Below are positions 50,838-60,546 of a stretch of 64,000 bases of DNA, piece by piece. The position numbers and the translations under genes are program-made. How positions within the stretch are numbered: the stretch's first letter is position 1; each line of letters opens with the position of its first letter. The notes beneath the pieces were generated by a model, which saw only the letters and a list, made by a program, of their open reading frames with translations, did no database searches and was not told the DNA's origin. This DNA comes from Calidifontibacillus oryziterrae (GTDB lineage Bacteria > Bacillota > Bacilli > Bacillales > Bacillaceae_J), in NCBI RefSeq assembly GCF_000331575.1, contig NZ_KB223527.1:1647842-1711841 (forward strand), given 5' to 3'.

Positions 50838-52883
50838 TTAATTAAAATGTTGTTCAACAAATGGTGGCGGCGTTTGTAAGCCTTGAATTACAGGATCTTC
50901 TTCGTCTTTAAAGTAGATTGCAATTACATATTGCTTGTTGGAAGTTCCCCATGTTGTTTGCCACAAGCACTCCTCAAGTTGTTCCGGTTCGACGATTTTT
51001 AGCCCGTTTTCGTTCGTTACAAAGAATTGAGTTGCTTCCTCGATCATTTTATGCGGTGGAGTATCCTCAAGATATTGATCGTTTTCAACGACGATCGCAT
51101 AGTCAATGTCTTCAGGAACAACTCTTGCCTGTGCGATTAATTCGTTTTCCTGCATCCAGCGATCAAATGCATAGTACGATTTTTTCCACGGCACGTGCAC
51201 CCATTGATTATTTTCTAGTAATAACTCTATTTCCGCCCATTTTTCACGGTCATCAAACATATCTTCGTACGTTTCTTCAAGCATTGCTTCCTTGAGCGCT
51301 ACCATCATTTCATCAATTTCTGTCTGATCTAACGTTTCGTATGATTTTGAAACTCGGCTATGTGCCGAAATTTTTATTTTATCTACTGATATATTTTTGT
51401 TTAAGCGCAGGAATTCATTATTAGAATTTTTATATTCATGAGATTCATAAATAGGTTTTAAGTATTCCTTATAAGCTTCATGCGTAATTTCATATTGGCG
51501 TATGATTGTCGAGCCGTTCTTTAATTCATAGCCAATGCCGATGGTCCAATAATAATGGTTGTTATTATGAAGCTCTTTTTTATCTTCAATTACTTGCTGA
51601 TGGAGCTTTAGGATTGAATTAATATTTTCGGCATCAACAAAAAAGTAACGATCCGTTTCCTCAAATGTATTGACAATTTCTGATCCTGTATACGGATCAA
51701 CTCCAATTGTAACATTATCATCACGGTGATTTTTCTCATTAAACCAGTGTATGCCGTCACCAAAATAGGCTCTTTCAATATCAGTAGCTACTGGCATTTT
51801 TTTCTCATATCCTGTAATATCTGCATTTAATAAAATGCCAAATACAGCGACGATAACGCCGTAAACAACATACCATTTTAAGCTGCGAAATACACGCCAT
51901 GTTTTTTGCAACACCATTTCGGCAATAACATAGCCAATGACCGAACCAAAGAAGTAACCAAATAATAGCCAGCCATAATCGCCTTGCTGTGTTTCGGCAA
52001 AATACACCCCACCTAATAGCATTGAACAAAATGTCACACCATATTTAAAAATAGGCTTTAAATAACGAAAAGCAATTGCTTGTGTTGCGCCTTCAATATG
52101 ACGTTTGTTATAGGCGAAGAGGCCCAAAACGTAAAACACAACAGTCAAAAGTAAATATATTGTTATTTCCTTTCCAGATAAGGCTTCACTATAACGGAGT
52201 TCGACCATTCTAATGATCGGTGATAGTAAATATACACTTCTATCAAAGAAATAATCATAGGCAAATCCAAAAATAAAATACTTCATATTAAAATAAAGCA
52301 AAACCATAATCCCTGCAGGGAAAATTAGAAAAATATACGTTAGTACAGCTTGCACAGCTGATATTCCCGAAACCGTTCCAATTAGTGCTGTCAATGCAAA
52401 CACAAAAACATTCATCATAATTGTAATCCCAGCCCAATAGGCAATGTCACTTACTTGGAAGTAGCCGCTGCCCAGTTCTAACACACCATGGACGATTCCA
52501 GTAATAAGAGCTGTTATTACGACCGGAACCACGAGAAGTAGCAAGCCAATCAGCAAATGATGATGGAAAATCGAACTACGTTTAACTGGCAAACTATGAA
52601 TAAAATCGGCTGAAACTTTTACTTGCATATATCGAAAAAGAACAACACCAAGTAAAACCGGCACGGTAAACATTAGTAAAACTTGAACCTCTTGTAACAC
52701 TTGAAAAAGGTTATGTGATGACTCTACCGCATGGTATGGAATTGAATCTGTTTCGTACATCATGATGATTTGTAACGGTAAAGCAAACAGCAATGCAATT
52801 TGATAAATAATGCCGATCCAACCGACTGTGCGCAAATCTTGCATGAAAATGCCACGTTTAAGCCATGATACTTTCGATTGCAT
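50838..52883 (-). CDS. ABC exporter permease, large (DUF6449-type)
   Basis: Membrane part of the exporter encoded with the ATPase and GntR regulator. Of about 681 residues, roughly the first 370 hold 10 or so hydrophobic helices in ABC-2 style, and the last 300 are a soluble, acidic, probably extracytoplasmic domain (after YVVYGVIVAVFGILLNADIT). The ATG at 52883 overlaps the ATPase gene by 26 bp and is preceded by GGGGGAT at 7 nt, so translation is coupled. Similar GntR-ATPase-permease operons (ytr type) in Bacillus respond to cell-wall antibiotics; the substrate here is unknown. Confidence 0.85.
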   Translation of the reverse strand: MQSKVSWLKRGIFMQDLRTVGWIGIIYQIALLFALPLQIIMMYETDSIPYHAVESSHNLFQVLQEVQVLLMFTVPVLLGVVLFRYMQVKVSADFIHSLPVKRSSIFHHHLLIGLLLLVVPVVITALITGIVHGVLELGSGYFQVSDIAYWAGITIMMNVFVFALTALIGTVSGISAVQAVLTYIFLIFPAGIMVLLYFNMKYFIFGFAYDYFFDRSVYLLSPIIRMVELRYSEALSGKEITIYLLLTVVFYVLGLFAYNKRHIEGATQAIAFRYLKPIFKYGVTFCSMLLGGVYFAETQQGDYGWLLFGYFFGSVIGYVIAEMVLQKTWRVFRSLKWYVVYGVIVAVFGILLNADITGYEKKMPVATDIERAYFGDGIHWFNEKNHRDDNVTIGVDPYTGSEIVNTFEETDRYFFVDAENINSILKLHQQVIEDKKELHNNNHYYWTIGIGYELKNGSTIIRQYEITHEAYKEYLKPIYESHEYKNSNNEFLRLNKNISVDKIKISAHSRVSKSYETLDQTEIDEMMVALKEAMLEETYEDMFDDREKWAEIELLLENNQWVHVPWKKSYYAFDRWMQENELIAQARVVPEDIDYAIVVENDQYLEDTPPHKMIEEATQFFVTNENGLKIVEPEQLEECLWQTTWGTSNKQYVIAIYFKDEEDPVIQGLQTPPPFVEQHFN

Positions 52884-53760
52884 AACCGACATCCCCCATT
52901 TCGTAAATAAAAATTTCTTCAAGTGTTAAAGGTAGCAAATCAAATAATACCGGATGGAACGCTGCAATTTTTTCTGAAACAGCCGTTTCATTCCCTCTTA
53001 CAATACATAAAAGGACACTTCCCCGTGTTTCTTGGTAAAGAACATCTAAGTCTTGTAAAAACTTCTCAGGTATCGCCCCTGATTTAAACGCCACTTGAAT
53101 TTTATGAATATCAGATTTTAGATCATCTAAGTCTCTTTCGATCATCATTTCTCCGTGATGTAAAATTCCGATGTGATCACAAATGTCTTCAACCTCACGT
53201 AAATTGTGCGACGAAATGAGAACTGTCATGTCACGGTCGGCAACATCTTGGACGAGAAGGTTTTTTATTTTTTGCCGCATCACAGCATCTAAGCCATCTA
53301 TTGGTTCATCCATGATTAGCACATCTGGCATCGTTGAAAACGTAAGCCAAAAAGCAACCTGACGCTGCATCCCTTTTGATAAGCGGTGTATTTTTTTACT
53401 TGGATCAATCGGAAAAACTTCCGCTAATCTTTCGTACCTTTGTTCGTTCCATGTTGGATAAATGCTACGGTAGTAATCAGCCATTTGTTTAATCGTATAT
53501 TGTGAGAAAAAGTAAAGCGTATCCGGGAGAAAAATAAGCCGTTGTTTGATCGCTGTATTTTCAAAAACCGGTTCGTTGTCAATGCGGATTTCTCCGCTAT
53601 CTTGCTTATATATCCCCGCTAGGATTTTAAGTAATGTTGTTTTGCCCGCCCCATTGGAGCCAAGCAAGCCGTAAATTGATCCTTTTTTAATATGTAAACT
53701 GACGTTTTTGACTGCTTCCAAATCTTCAAAGGCTTTGCGAACATTTTTAATAGCAATCAT
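52858..53760 (-). CDS. ABC transporter ATP-binding protein (YtrB-like)
   Basis: Cytoplasmic ATPase of the exporter, 300 residues. Walker A GSNGAGKTT at 34-42, Q-loop, signature RLSKGMQRQ, Walker B VLIMDEPIDGLD and H-loop ISSHNLREVEDICDHIG are all intact, so it should hydrolyse ATP. A C-terminal extension of about 80 residues follows. Its start overlaps the regulator stop (ATGA), and its end overlaps the permease start. One operon of three genes. Confidence 0.93.
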   Translation of the reverse strand: MIAIKNVRKAFEDLEAVKNVSLHIKKGSIYGLLGSNGAGKTTLLKILAGIYKQDSGEIRIDNEPVFENTAIKQRLIFLPDTLYFFSQYTIKQMADYYRSIYPTWNEQRYERLAEVFPIDPSKKIHRLSKGMQRQVAFWLTFSTMPDVLIMDEPIDGLDAVMRQKIKNLLVQDVADRDMTVLISSHNLREVEDICDHIGILHHGEMMIERDLDDLKSDIHKIQVAFKSGAIPEKFLQDLDVLYQETRGSVLLCIVRGNETAVSEKIAAFHPVLFDLLPLTLEEIFIYEMGDVGYAIESIMA

Positions 53761-54215
53761 TCTTCTCGCCTCCCTTTTACAGACTTTTCAGCGTCATCAG
53801 ACTTCACATGATCCCCTTGATCCACATGATCTCCAAGATCTCCATGATCCTCGGATTTCTCTGCTTCTTCTATAAGTGAAATTATTTCTTCTTTTTTCAC
53901 GCCAAGAAAAATGGCTTCTGAAATTAGCTTTGATAATTCTTGCTTCATCTTCTTCACCTTTTCCCCCTTGTTAATTTCTGACGGCGGTGCGACAAAGCTC
54001 CCTTTGCCTGGTACGGAATAAATATAGCCTTGATGCTCAAGCTCGCGATATGCCTTCTGTATCGTGTTCGGATTAACGGTTAGTTCCTTCGCGATTTGAC
54101 GTACAGACGGCAGCTGCTCATCAGCCTTCAAAACTTCATTGATAATGAGGTTCTTAAAGTTTTCAACAAGCTGCTCATAAATCGGAATGCGACTACGAAT
54201 ATCTAATTGGAACAT
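53757..54215 (-). CDS. GntR-family regulator, YtrA subfamily
   Basis: Autorepressor-like regulator of the ABC operon. A winged helix fills residues 1-75 (RSRIPIYEQLVENFKNLIIN, LPSVRQIAKELTVNPNTIQK, GYIYSVPGKGSFVAPP), followed by a short helical tail instead of an effector domain, the hallmark of YtrA-type GntR proteins. The C-terminus has an unusual repeat DHGDLGDHVDQGDHVK (about 124-140) from a 12-bp DNA repeat. A palindromic operator over the promoter lies at 54342-54366. The start follows GAGAGGAGGCACACGCTGAC. Confidence 0.93.
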   Translation of the reverse strand: MFQLDIRSRIPIYEQLVENFKNLIINEVLKADEQLPSVRQIAKELTVNPNTIQKAYRELEHQGYIYSVPGKGSFVAPPSEINKGEKVKKMKQELSKLISEAIFLGVKKEEIISLIEEAEKSEDHGDLGDHVDQGDHVKSDDAEKSVKGRREE

Positions 54216-54271
54216 GTCAGCGTGTGCCTCCTCTCGCTTAGTAGTATTACTTTATCGAATAGTATTGAATA

Positions 54272-54332
54272 GTGCGTTGTATTATTCGTTGTATTATTCG
54301 TTGTATTATTCGTTGTATTATTCGTTGTATTA
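54272..54332. repeat. 12-bp tandem repeat in the 5' leader of the GntR operon
   Basis: CGTTGTATTATT repeated five times. It lies between the promoter and the GntR start, so it will be transcribed as leader RNA (AAUAAUACAACG units). Confidence 0.93.
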
Positions 54333-54341
54333 CGCGTTCTA

Positions 54342-54374
54342 ACTGTATTATATATCATAGTACAGTGTTGTCAA
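54342..54374 (-). promoter_or_regulatory. Promoter and palindromic operator of the GntR/ABC operon
   Basis: Minus strand TTGACA (54369-54374), 16 nt, TATAAT (54347-54352): a full-consensus sigma-A promoter. ACTGTACTAT-n5-ATAATACAGT (54342-54366) is an inverted repeat with one mismatch covering spacer and -10, well placed for repression by the GntR protein. Confidence 0.8.
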
Positions 54375-54380
54375 TGTTTT

Positions 54381-54459
54381 GTTTCCATTTTTTGCCGGGG
54401 TCAGGAACCTCTATGGACACCTCTATGGCTACCTCTATGTACACCGCCCTGGCACCTTT
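54381..54459. repeat. Dispersed GGGGTCAGGAACC element, copy 2
   Basis: GTTTCCATTTTTTGCCGGGG, TCAGGAACCTC, then TATGGACACCTC-type 12-bp units and CCCTGGCACC. Same orientation as copy 1. It begins a few bases upstream of the GntR promoter and ends at the speB terminator. Confidence 0.9.
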
Positions 54460-54462
54460 TGT

Positions 54463-54514
54463 AAAAAAATAACGCTTGAGGAACTGTTCAGTAAGCCTCA
54501 AACGTTAGTTTTTT
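54463..54514 (-). terminator. Bidirectional terminator downstream of speB
   Basis: AACGcTTGAGG and CCTCAAaCGTT arms; T-runs on both sides (ATTTTTTTAC minus, AGTTTTTTC plus). Confidence 0.8.
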
Positions 54515-54661
54515 TCTAGACTATAATCGTGATTACACACGTCGTTAACCTTCCATCTTCCATAATGAAAAAACCAACTCATTTGGTAAACTCCAAACGA
54601 ATCGGTTTTGTATCACTTATTTTTGTATTTGTGTTTTCTAAGAAAATTTCGCTTTGCTACT

Positions 54662-55543
54662 TTAGCTTCTTTTTTGCACCCAGCCGAGAATCATTTCACG
54701 GAGCATTTTACTTGCAGTATTTGCTGTTTGTTCAGATGGATCATAAATTGGCGCAACCTCCACTAAATCCGCTCCAACTACTTTTACATCCGATTTTGCA
54801 ATCTCATGAATGGAAGCAAGAAGTTCTCGAGATGTAATTCCGCCAGCATCCACTGTACCCGTACCAGGGGCAAAAGCAGGATCTAACACATCGATATCAA
54901 TCGTCACGTAAACAGGTCGCCCAGATAATTTCGGTAAAATCTCCTTCAGCGGTTCAAGTACCTCGAATTTTGCTATATACATACCAACATCCTGCGCCCA
55001 CTGAAATTCCTCTTTCATTCCAGAGCGAATACCGAATGAATAGACATTCTTTGGTCCGATCAATTCCGCTGCTTTTCGAATAGGTGTGGAATGTGATAGC
55101 GGCTCGCCTTCATAATGCTCCCGAAGATCTGTATGTGCATCCATATGTAGAATAGCTAAATCTGGGTATTTTTTATACATAGCTTTAATAACCGGCCATG
55201 TTACTAAATGCTCTCCACCCATTCCAAGGGGAAATTTATCCGCTGTTAAAATTCGGTCAACAAATTCTTCTATCATTTCAATACTTCTTTGTGGATTCCC
55301 AAATGGTAACGGAATATCACCTGCATCGAAATATTTTACCTCTTCTAGTTCACGATCAAGATAGGCACTATATTCCTCTAAACCTATCGATACTTCACGA
55401 ATTCGGGCTGGACCAAAACGTGAACCAGGACGGTAACTAACTGTCCAGTCCATTGGCATTCCATAAAGGACCGCTTCACTTTCTTCAAAGTTTGGATGGC
55501 TCTTTATAAAAACATTACCTGAATAGGCTTCATCAAATCTCAT
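54662..55543 (-). CDS. speB: Agmatinase
   Basis: Hydrolyses agmatine to putrescine and urea. The 293-residue ureohydrolase has Mn ligands in GGEHLVTWP, LHMDAHTDLREHY and YVTIDIDVLDPAFAPGTGT, and the C-terminal GADLVEVAPIYDPSEQTA. The ATG at 55543 follows TAGGAGG; a longer in-frame extension lacks a ribosome site. It lies after speE as in B. subtilis. A dispersed GC-rich element separates the two. Confidence 0.97.
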   Translation of the reverse strand: MRFDEAYSGNVFIKSHPNFEESEAVLYGMPMDWTVSYRPGSRFGPARIREVSIGLEEYSAYLDRELEEVKYFDAGDIPLPFGNPQRSIEMIEEFVDRILTADKFPLGMGGEHLVTWPVIKAMYKKYPDLAILHMDAHTDLREHYEGEPLSHSTPIRKAAELIGPKNVYSFGIRSGMKEEFQWAQDVGMYIAKFEVLEPLKEILPKLSGRPVYVTIDIDVLDPAFAPGTGTVDAGGITSRELLASIHEIAKSDVKVVGADLVEVAPIYDPSEQTANTASKMLREMILGWVQKRS

Positions 55544-55610
55544 AAAATATGTACCTCCTAAACTAAAGTATAAATTTGAATCTGAACTGATGCCAAAGGG
55601 CATTGGCAAA

Positions 55611-55676
55611 CGAAGGTGCCAGGGTGGTGTCCATAGCAGTATCCACAGTGGTGTCCATAGAGGTTCCTGACCCCTC
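55611..55676. repeat. Dispersed GGGGTCAGGAACC element, copy 3 (inverted)
   Basis: Plus strand GGTGCCAGGGTGGTGTCC, then TGTCCATAG units and GGTTCCTGACCCC. It lies within the speE-speB gap, so it is part of any polyamine-operon mRNA. Confidence 0.9.
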
Positions 55677-55686
55677 CATAATTTGG

Positions 55687-56514
55687 TTATTTTGTTAAAT
55701 TTTCTACAAAGCGAGGCAATACGAATGCGGCTTTGTGGAGTTCTTTTGTATAATATTTTGTTTGAATATTATGGAAACGACTCTCTTCAACAGCTAACGG
55801 ATCATACTGTTTTGAACCAATTGTAAAAGTCCATAGTCCGCTTGGATATGTGGGTACGTTTGCAATATAAAGTTTCACAATTGGGAAAATCTCTTTGACA
55901 TCGCGTTGGACATCACGTATTAAGTCGGCCTTAAACCAAGGATTATCTGTTTGAGCTACAAATAAGCCGTCATCTTTCAATGCTTTTGAAATTCCAGCAT
56001 AGAAGCCTTTTGTAAATAAGTTAACCGCTGGACCCACAGGCTCAGTCGAATCAACCATTATAACATCGTACTTATTTTGACTTTCAGCAATGTGCATAAA
56101 GCCATCGCCTACTATCACCTCGACCCGTGGATTGTCAAGCTCACCTGCTATTTCAGGTAAAAACTTCTTTGAATACTCTATTACTTTACCATCTATTTCT
56201 ACAAGAGTTGCCTTTTTTACAGTAGGATGTTTCAACACCTCACGGATAACACCGCCATCACCGCCACCTACAACGAGAACTTGTTCTGGATGTCGATGTG
56301 TGAATAACGGTACATGCGCGACCATTTCATGATAAACAAATTCATCCTTTTTGGTTGTCATGACCATGCCATCTAATACGAGCATGTTACCAAACTCTTC
56401 TGTTTCAATCATGTCTAGCTTTTGAAACTCCGTTTGCTCTGTATGTAAAGTTTGTTTAATCTTTGCTGTAATTCCGAAGCTTTCTGTCTGTTTTTCTGTG
56501 AACCATAAATCCAT
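55687..56514 (-). CDS. speE: Spermidine synthase
   Basis: Transfers aminopropyl from decarboxylated SAM to putrescine. The 275 residues include [18 protein letters not shown] (SAM site), [37 protein letters not shown] with the catalytic Asp, and QTDNPWF. The ATG at 56514 is chosen; an alternative GTG two codons upstream is equally framed. With speB it gives the agmatine to putrescine to spermidine route. speA and speD are not in the window. Confidence 0.97.
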   Translation of the reverse strand: MDLWFTEKQTESFGITAKIKQTLHTEQTEFQKLDMIETEEFGNMLVLDGMVMTTKKDEFVYHEMVAHVPLFTHRHPEQVLVVGGGDGGVIREVLKHPTVKKATLVEIDGKVIEYSKKFLPEIAGELDNPRVEVIVGDGFMHIAESQNKYDVIMVDSTEPVGPAVNLFTKGFYAGISKALKDDGLFVAQTDNPWFKADLIRDVQRDVKEIFPIVKLYIANVPTYPSGLWTFTIGSKQYDPLAVEESRFHNIQTKYYTKELHKAAFVLPRFVENLTK

Positions 56515-56814
56515 GTCCACTTCAATCCTTTCTAGTAATTTTTAGTTAGTAAGAAGCTTTTATTTTTATTTAGAAAACAATTTTTTCTATTTTTTAATGT
56601 CCCCAATACCTCTGATAAAAACCACAAAAGCTTCGCTAAAAATATAGAAAGTAACAAGTAAAGAGTATAGTTGAATCTAACAAAAAAGCAAGAAATTTTT
56701 TCTAAAGGACTCAGTTGGTGTTTATTTTTTGTAAAACATTCCAATACTATCTAATAAAAAAAATCAATTATATGATTTGAAATGAAAATTCACATTAAAA
56801 AATTGCAGGATTAG

Positions 56815-57170
56815 TCGCTGAAATAAGAATTTGCTTCTGGAAATTGCAAAGGTAGTGCCCAAATATAAATTTCCTTCTAAAAATCACAGTGTTAGTTCCC
56901 AATATTGGAATTTGCTTCTGAAAATTTCAGGGTTAGTTCCCAATATTGGAATTTGCTTCTGAAAATTTCAGGGTTAGTTCCCAATATTGGAATTTGCTTC
57001 TGAAAATTGCAGGGTTAGTTCCTAAAATACAAATTTGCACCTGAAAACCACAAGGTTAGTGCCTAATATTGGAATTTGTTTCTAAAAATTACAGGATTAG
57101 TGCCTAATATTGGAATTTGTTTCTGAAAATTGCAGGGGCAGTATCTGAAATAAAAAATTTTTTCTACTAT
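56815..57170. repeat. About 41-bp tandem array, eight copies
   Basis: GGAATTTGCTTCTGAAAATT, then TCAGGGTTAGTTCCCAATATT repeated eight times; the central copies are identical and the outer ones diverge. Lies in the divergent speE-pbpG region; 56515-56815 is AT-rich without a credible gene. Confidence 0.93.
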
Positions 57171-57189
57171 AACACGGTTAGTGAACGAC

Positions 57190-57300
57190 TCTAGTAAATT
57201 TATTGTCCTGCTACAAGGATTTATTGTCTGGAAACCAACATTTATTGTCCAATTACGAGGATTTATTGTCTGAGAAACAATATTTATTGTCCTACTGACA
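57190..57300. repeat. Short repeats of ATTTATTGTC, five copies
   Basis: ATTTATTGTCYG/CC recurs at irregular 20-27 bp spacing directly upstream of pbpG. It may include the pbpG promoter, but no sigma-F or sigma-G pattern was recognised. Confidence 0.75.
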
Positions 57301-57383
57301 TTTTTAACCAAAAATCCAACAGCAAAAGATCAACAATCAATAAAATATTACCCAACTTAAAAACTGAAAGGGGGGAAGCCAAT

Positions 57384-59468
57384 TTGGAGCTCATAAGAGA
57401 AGAAACACTGGAAAAAACTCGAAAATGGTTTCGTGCTTTTTTTGTGATCGGTATTATACTATTAATCTTATTTATTATCGGAATTATTAGCCTTGTTTCA
57501 TACGGATTAATTAAAGGACCGCCGCCTTTAGCTGTCCCGCAAACTACGATATACTACGCGAATGATGGCAACACGATTATTGGGGAAAGCGTTCATAACG
57601 GTGAAAACCGTTATTGGGTTTCATTAAATGAAATATCTCCTGAAGCAATTAAAGCAACAATTGCGATTGAGGACCGGAATTTTTTCGACCATTACGGTTT
57701 TGATTTGAAGCGGATTGTTGCTGCTGCCCTTGCTGATCTTAAAGCAATGGCTAAGGTTCAAGGAGCCAGTACCATTACGCAGCAATATGCTCGAAATTTA
57801 TTTCTAGAGCATGATAAAACATGGAAACGAAAAATACAGGAAGCACTTTACACTGTTCGACTTGAAACGAATTACAGTAAGGATGAGATTTTAGAAGGGT
57901 ATTTGAATACTATTTACTATGGAAATGGTGCTTATGGTATTGAAGCTGCTGCCAATTATTATTTTAACAAGCATGCCAGCGAATTATCCTTAGCTGAAGC
58001 GGCCATGTTAGCCGGCATACCGAAAGCTCCAAGCTATTATTCTCCTTTTGCTGATGAAAAAAAAGCCACCGTACGGCAGCAAATTGTTTTGCAATCGATG
58101 GTTACAAATGAATTTATAACTAGTGCGGATGCGCAAAAAGCGCAAGAAATAGCGCTACAATACAATAACCAAGGTCGAAGAATTACTCAACAACAAGTGG
58201 CACCATATTTTCAAGATGCTGTAAAGCAAGCCTTGCGAGAAGTAGTAAAGCTTGATGAACGTACAATAGAGCTCGGTGGTTTACGCGTCTATACAACATT
58301 AGATACTGAAATTCAGGAAAAAGCAGAACAACATATTAATGCAATTATTGATCCTAATTCAAAAATTCAAGTATCATTGCTATCACTAGAACCATCAACT
58401 GGAAAAGTGCGCGCACTTGTGGGTGGGCGAAATTATCTGGAAAGTCCATTTAATCGGGTTACGCAAGCGGAACGTATGCCTGGTTCAACTTTTAAGCCAT
58501 TCCTTTACTATACTGCTTTAGAAAATGGGTTTACCCCATCGACAATTATGCGTAGTGAACCGATGAGTTTTTCGTATGACGAAGGACGGGCAGTATATCA
58601 GCCTGATAATTTTAACAATTATTATGCAAACGACTTTATTACAATGACGCAGGCCCTTGCGTTATCCGATAACATTTATGCAGTCAAAACCCATATGTTT
58701 CTCGGAGTCGAAAAGCTTGTAGATGCTGCAAAAAACCTTGGCATTACGAGCGAATTATTGCCTGTCCCGTCACTAGCTTTAGGTACTTCTTCGGTTAAAA
58801 TGATTGATATGGTAAAAGCTTATGGTACCATTGCCAATTACGGCGCACAAGTTACTCCTGTTTTTATTGAAAAAGTAGTTGATCATACTGGTCAGGTTAT
58901 TTATAGCCATCAATGGGAAACGAAACAAATCCTTGATCCTGCACTCTCCTTTGTAACTGCACACATGATGACAGGGATGTTTGATTTGCGGCTAAATGAT
59001 TATACATCGGTAACTGGACGAGCAATTGCAAATCTACTTACTCGTCCTTATTCGGGAAAATCTGGAACAACACAAACAGATAGCTGGATGATTGGGTTTA
59101 ATCCTCAGCTTGTGACAGGTGTTTGGACAGGTTATGACCGTGATGAAACCATTGATAAAGTTTCCGAAAGATCTTATGCGAAGCGAATTTGGGCAAGCTT
59201 TATGGAGGATGCATTGAAGGATAAACCAATTGTTACGTTTACACCACCAAAAGACGTTATTGCTAGGACTGTAGATCCAAAAACCGGTTTATTGGCTACT
59301 AGTGATTGCCCGGCGGCACGTTTAACTTATTTTTCGAAAGGAACAGAGCCAACTGAATTCTGCTCTATTCACTTACCAAATATAGAGGAACACCAGCATG
59401 ACACTGAACAAAAGGAGAAAGGTGAAAAATACCCAGGTTGGTTTAGTAAATGGCTCAAATGGTGGTAA
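57384..59468 (+). CDS. pbpG: Class A penicillin-binding protein PbpG
   Basis: Bifunctional cell-wall enzyme. A short cytosolic end and one membrane helix (about 16-44) precede the glycosyltransferase domain (catalytic EDRNFFDHYGFD; GASTITQQYARNLFL; AMLAGIPKAPSYYSP) and the transpeptidase domain with Ser368 in PGSTFKPF, SDN, and Lys559-Ser-Gly in GKSGTTQTDSW. B. subtilis PbpG (YwhE) is forespore-expressed and acts in spore cortex and germ-wall formation. The start is TTG after AAAGGGGGG. The stop codon merges with a 14-bp repeat array. Confidence 0.94.
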   Translation: MELIREETLEKTRKWFRAFFVIGIILLILFIIGIISLVSYGLIKGPPPLAVPQTTIYYANDGNTIIGESVHNGENRYWVSLNEISPEAIKATIAIEDRNFFDHYGFDLKRIVAAALADLKAMAKVQGASTITQQYARNLFLEHDKTWKRKIQEALYTVRLETNYSKDEILEGYLNTIYYGNGAYGIEAAANYYFNKHASELSLAEAAMLAGIPKAPSYYSPFADEKKATVRQQIVLQSMVTNEFITSADAQKAQEIALQYNNQGRRITQQQVAPYFQDAVKQALREVVKLDERTIELGGLRVYTTLDTEIQEKAEQHINAIIDPNSKIQVSLLSLEPSTGKVRALVGGRNYLESPFNRVTQAERMPGSTFKPFLYYTALENGFTPSTIMRSEPMSFSYDEGRAVYQPDNFNNYYANDFITMTQALALSDNIYAVKTHMFLGVEKLVDAAKNLGITSELLPVPSLALGTSSVKMIDMVKAYGTIANYGAQVTPVFIEKVVDHTGQVIYSHQWETKQILDPALSFVTAHMMTGMFDLRLNDYTSVTGRAIANLLTRPYSGKSGTTQTDSWMIGFNPQLVTGVWTGYDRDETIDKVSERSYAKRIWASFMEDALKDKPIVTFTPPKDVIARTVDPKTGLLATSDCPAARLTYFSKGTEPTEFCSIHLPNIEEHQHDTEQKEKGEKYPGWFSKWLKWW

Positions 59469-59670
59469 TGATTTTGTAGTCGTGATTTTGTAGTCGTGAT
59501 TTTGTAGTGGTAATTTTGTAGTCGTAATTTTGTAGTCGTGATTTTGTAGTCGTGATTTTGTAGTGGTGATTTTGGGTAGTGATTTTGCTGTAGTGATTTT
59601 ACTGCAATGATTTTACGAAAATGATTTTACGAAAATGATTTTACGAAAATGATTTTATAGTAATGATTAT
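59465..59670 (+). repeat. 14-bp tandem array starting at the pbpG stop codon
   Basis: Unit GATTTTGTAGTCGT (variants GATTTTACGAAAAT further on), about 14 copies. The pbpG end GGTGGTAATGATTTTG resembles the unit form GTGGTAATTTTG. A separate 12-bp repeat (ATGTAACTACG) lies at 59785-59822. Confidence 0.92.
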
Positions 59671-59830
59671 GTACTACTATTAGCTCTATATATGCTACGG
59701 CTTCCAAAGACTGTATTTTTATTTTCCCTATTTTTTTGATGACAGGAGTATGCGGGAGTATTGTTATTTGGATACTTATCGCTTCTATGTAACTACGATG
59801 TAACTACGATGTAACTACGATGAAAGTCGA

Positions 59831-59874
59831 AAACCCAAGCGGTCCTTTACTAACAAGGATGCTTGGGTTTTCTA
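59831..59874 (+). terminator. Intrinsic terminator of pbpG
   Basis: AACCCAAGC and GCTTGGGTT stem with an inner CCTT/AAGG pair, then TTCTATG; about 360 bp past the stop. Confidence 0.7.
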
Positions 59875-60039
59875 TGTCCTAGTCTATGTGTGTGTTTAGA
59901 CCATAAAAATAGTTTACTTTTTTCATTTCAAAAGCTCAAGGTTTTCACATAATGTTCACAGATTTTTCAAAATATGTCATTTTTTTAAAAATTTTCAGAT
60001 AAAACCTATTGCAATTATTATTTTCCCAATTTTAAGAGC

Positions 60040-60546
60040 TTATTCAAGTCTTAATGCATCTTTCAGCTCAATAGCTGAATTGTCCCACATTTCGTGGTTG
60101 TAGCTCTGTAAATATTGTCGTAAAACTTTTTTTGATTCCTCATCCATAATATCAACTATGACTCGACCTTTAATTGATTTATCCATATTATTAACGTGTT
60201 GTGGCATTGATTTATAGCCACGTTTTGCCTCAGAGTCTATGAATAACTCACATGCGCCTAAGCCGTGATAATACGGACCCTTCTCATTCCGATGCACGGT
60301 GACCCAAACAACCCAATATACTTTACCATTTGGAACACCTTCACGGTTTGGGATCATCTTGATTCCCTTTTCAACGGCACTACGGGCGTGTAATGCCCCC
60401 ATATCAATAAACGCCTCTTGTTTTTCAGAATCTATAATTACAGGTGTTACGTTATTTAAACTTATTGCGCCAACACCGTATCCGCCATGTCCAGAAGTTG
60501 AGTCATCTTTAATAATATTAAAGCCCATGCTTTTCTTTTTTTCCAT
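60040..60546 (-). CDS. ywhD: YwhD family protein
   Basis: A 168-residue protein of unknown function conserved in Bacillaceae. Signature runs: FNIIKDDSTSGHGGYGVGAI, DMGALHARSAVEKGIKM, VYWVVWVTVHRNEKGPYYHG and YNHEMWDNSAIELKDALR. No signal peptide or membrane helix. The start follows AGGAGCGAAAATAA. It lies convergent to pbpG, as ywhD does near pbpG in B. subtilis; ywhC, its B. subtilis neighbour, is not here. Confidence 0.92.
   Translation of the reverse strand: MEKKKSMGFNIIKDDSTSGHGGYGVGAISLNNVTPVIIDSEKQEAFIDMGALHARSAVEKGIKMIPNREGVPNGKVYWVVWVTVHRNEKGPYYHGLGACELFIDSEAKRGYKSMPQHVNNMDKSIKGRVIVDIMDEESKKVLRQYLQSYNHEMWDNSAIELKDALRLE

Noticed and set aside
56532..56744. 70-residue minus-strand frame between speE and pbpG
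   Set aside because: AT-rich, Lys/Phe/Leu composition typical of chance frames; no ribosome site or family resemblance.
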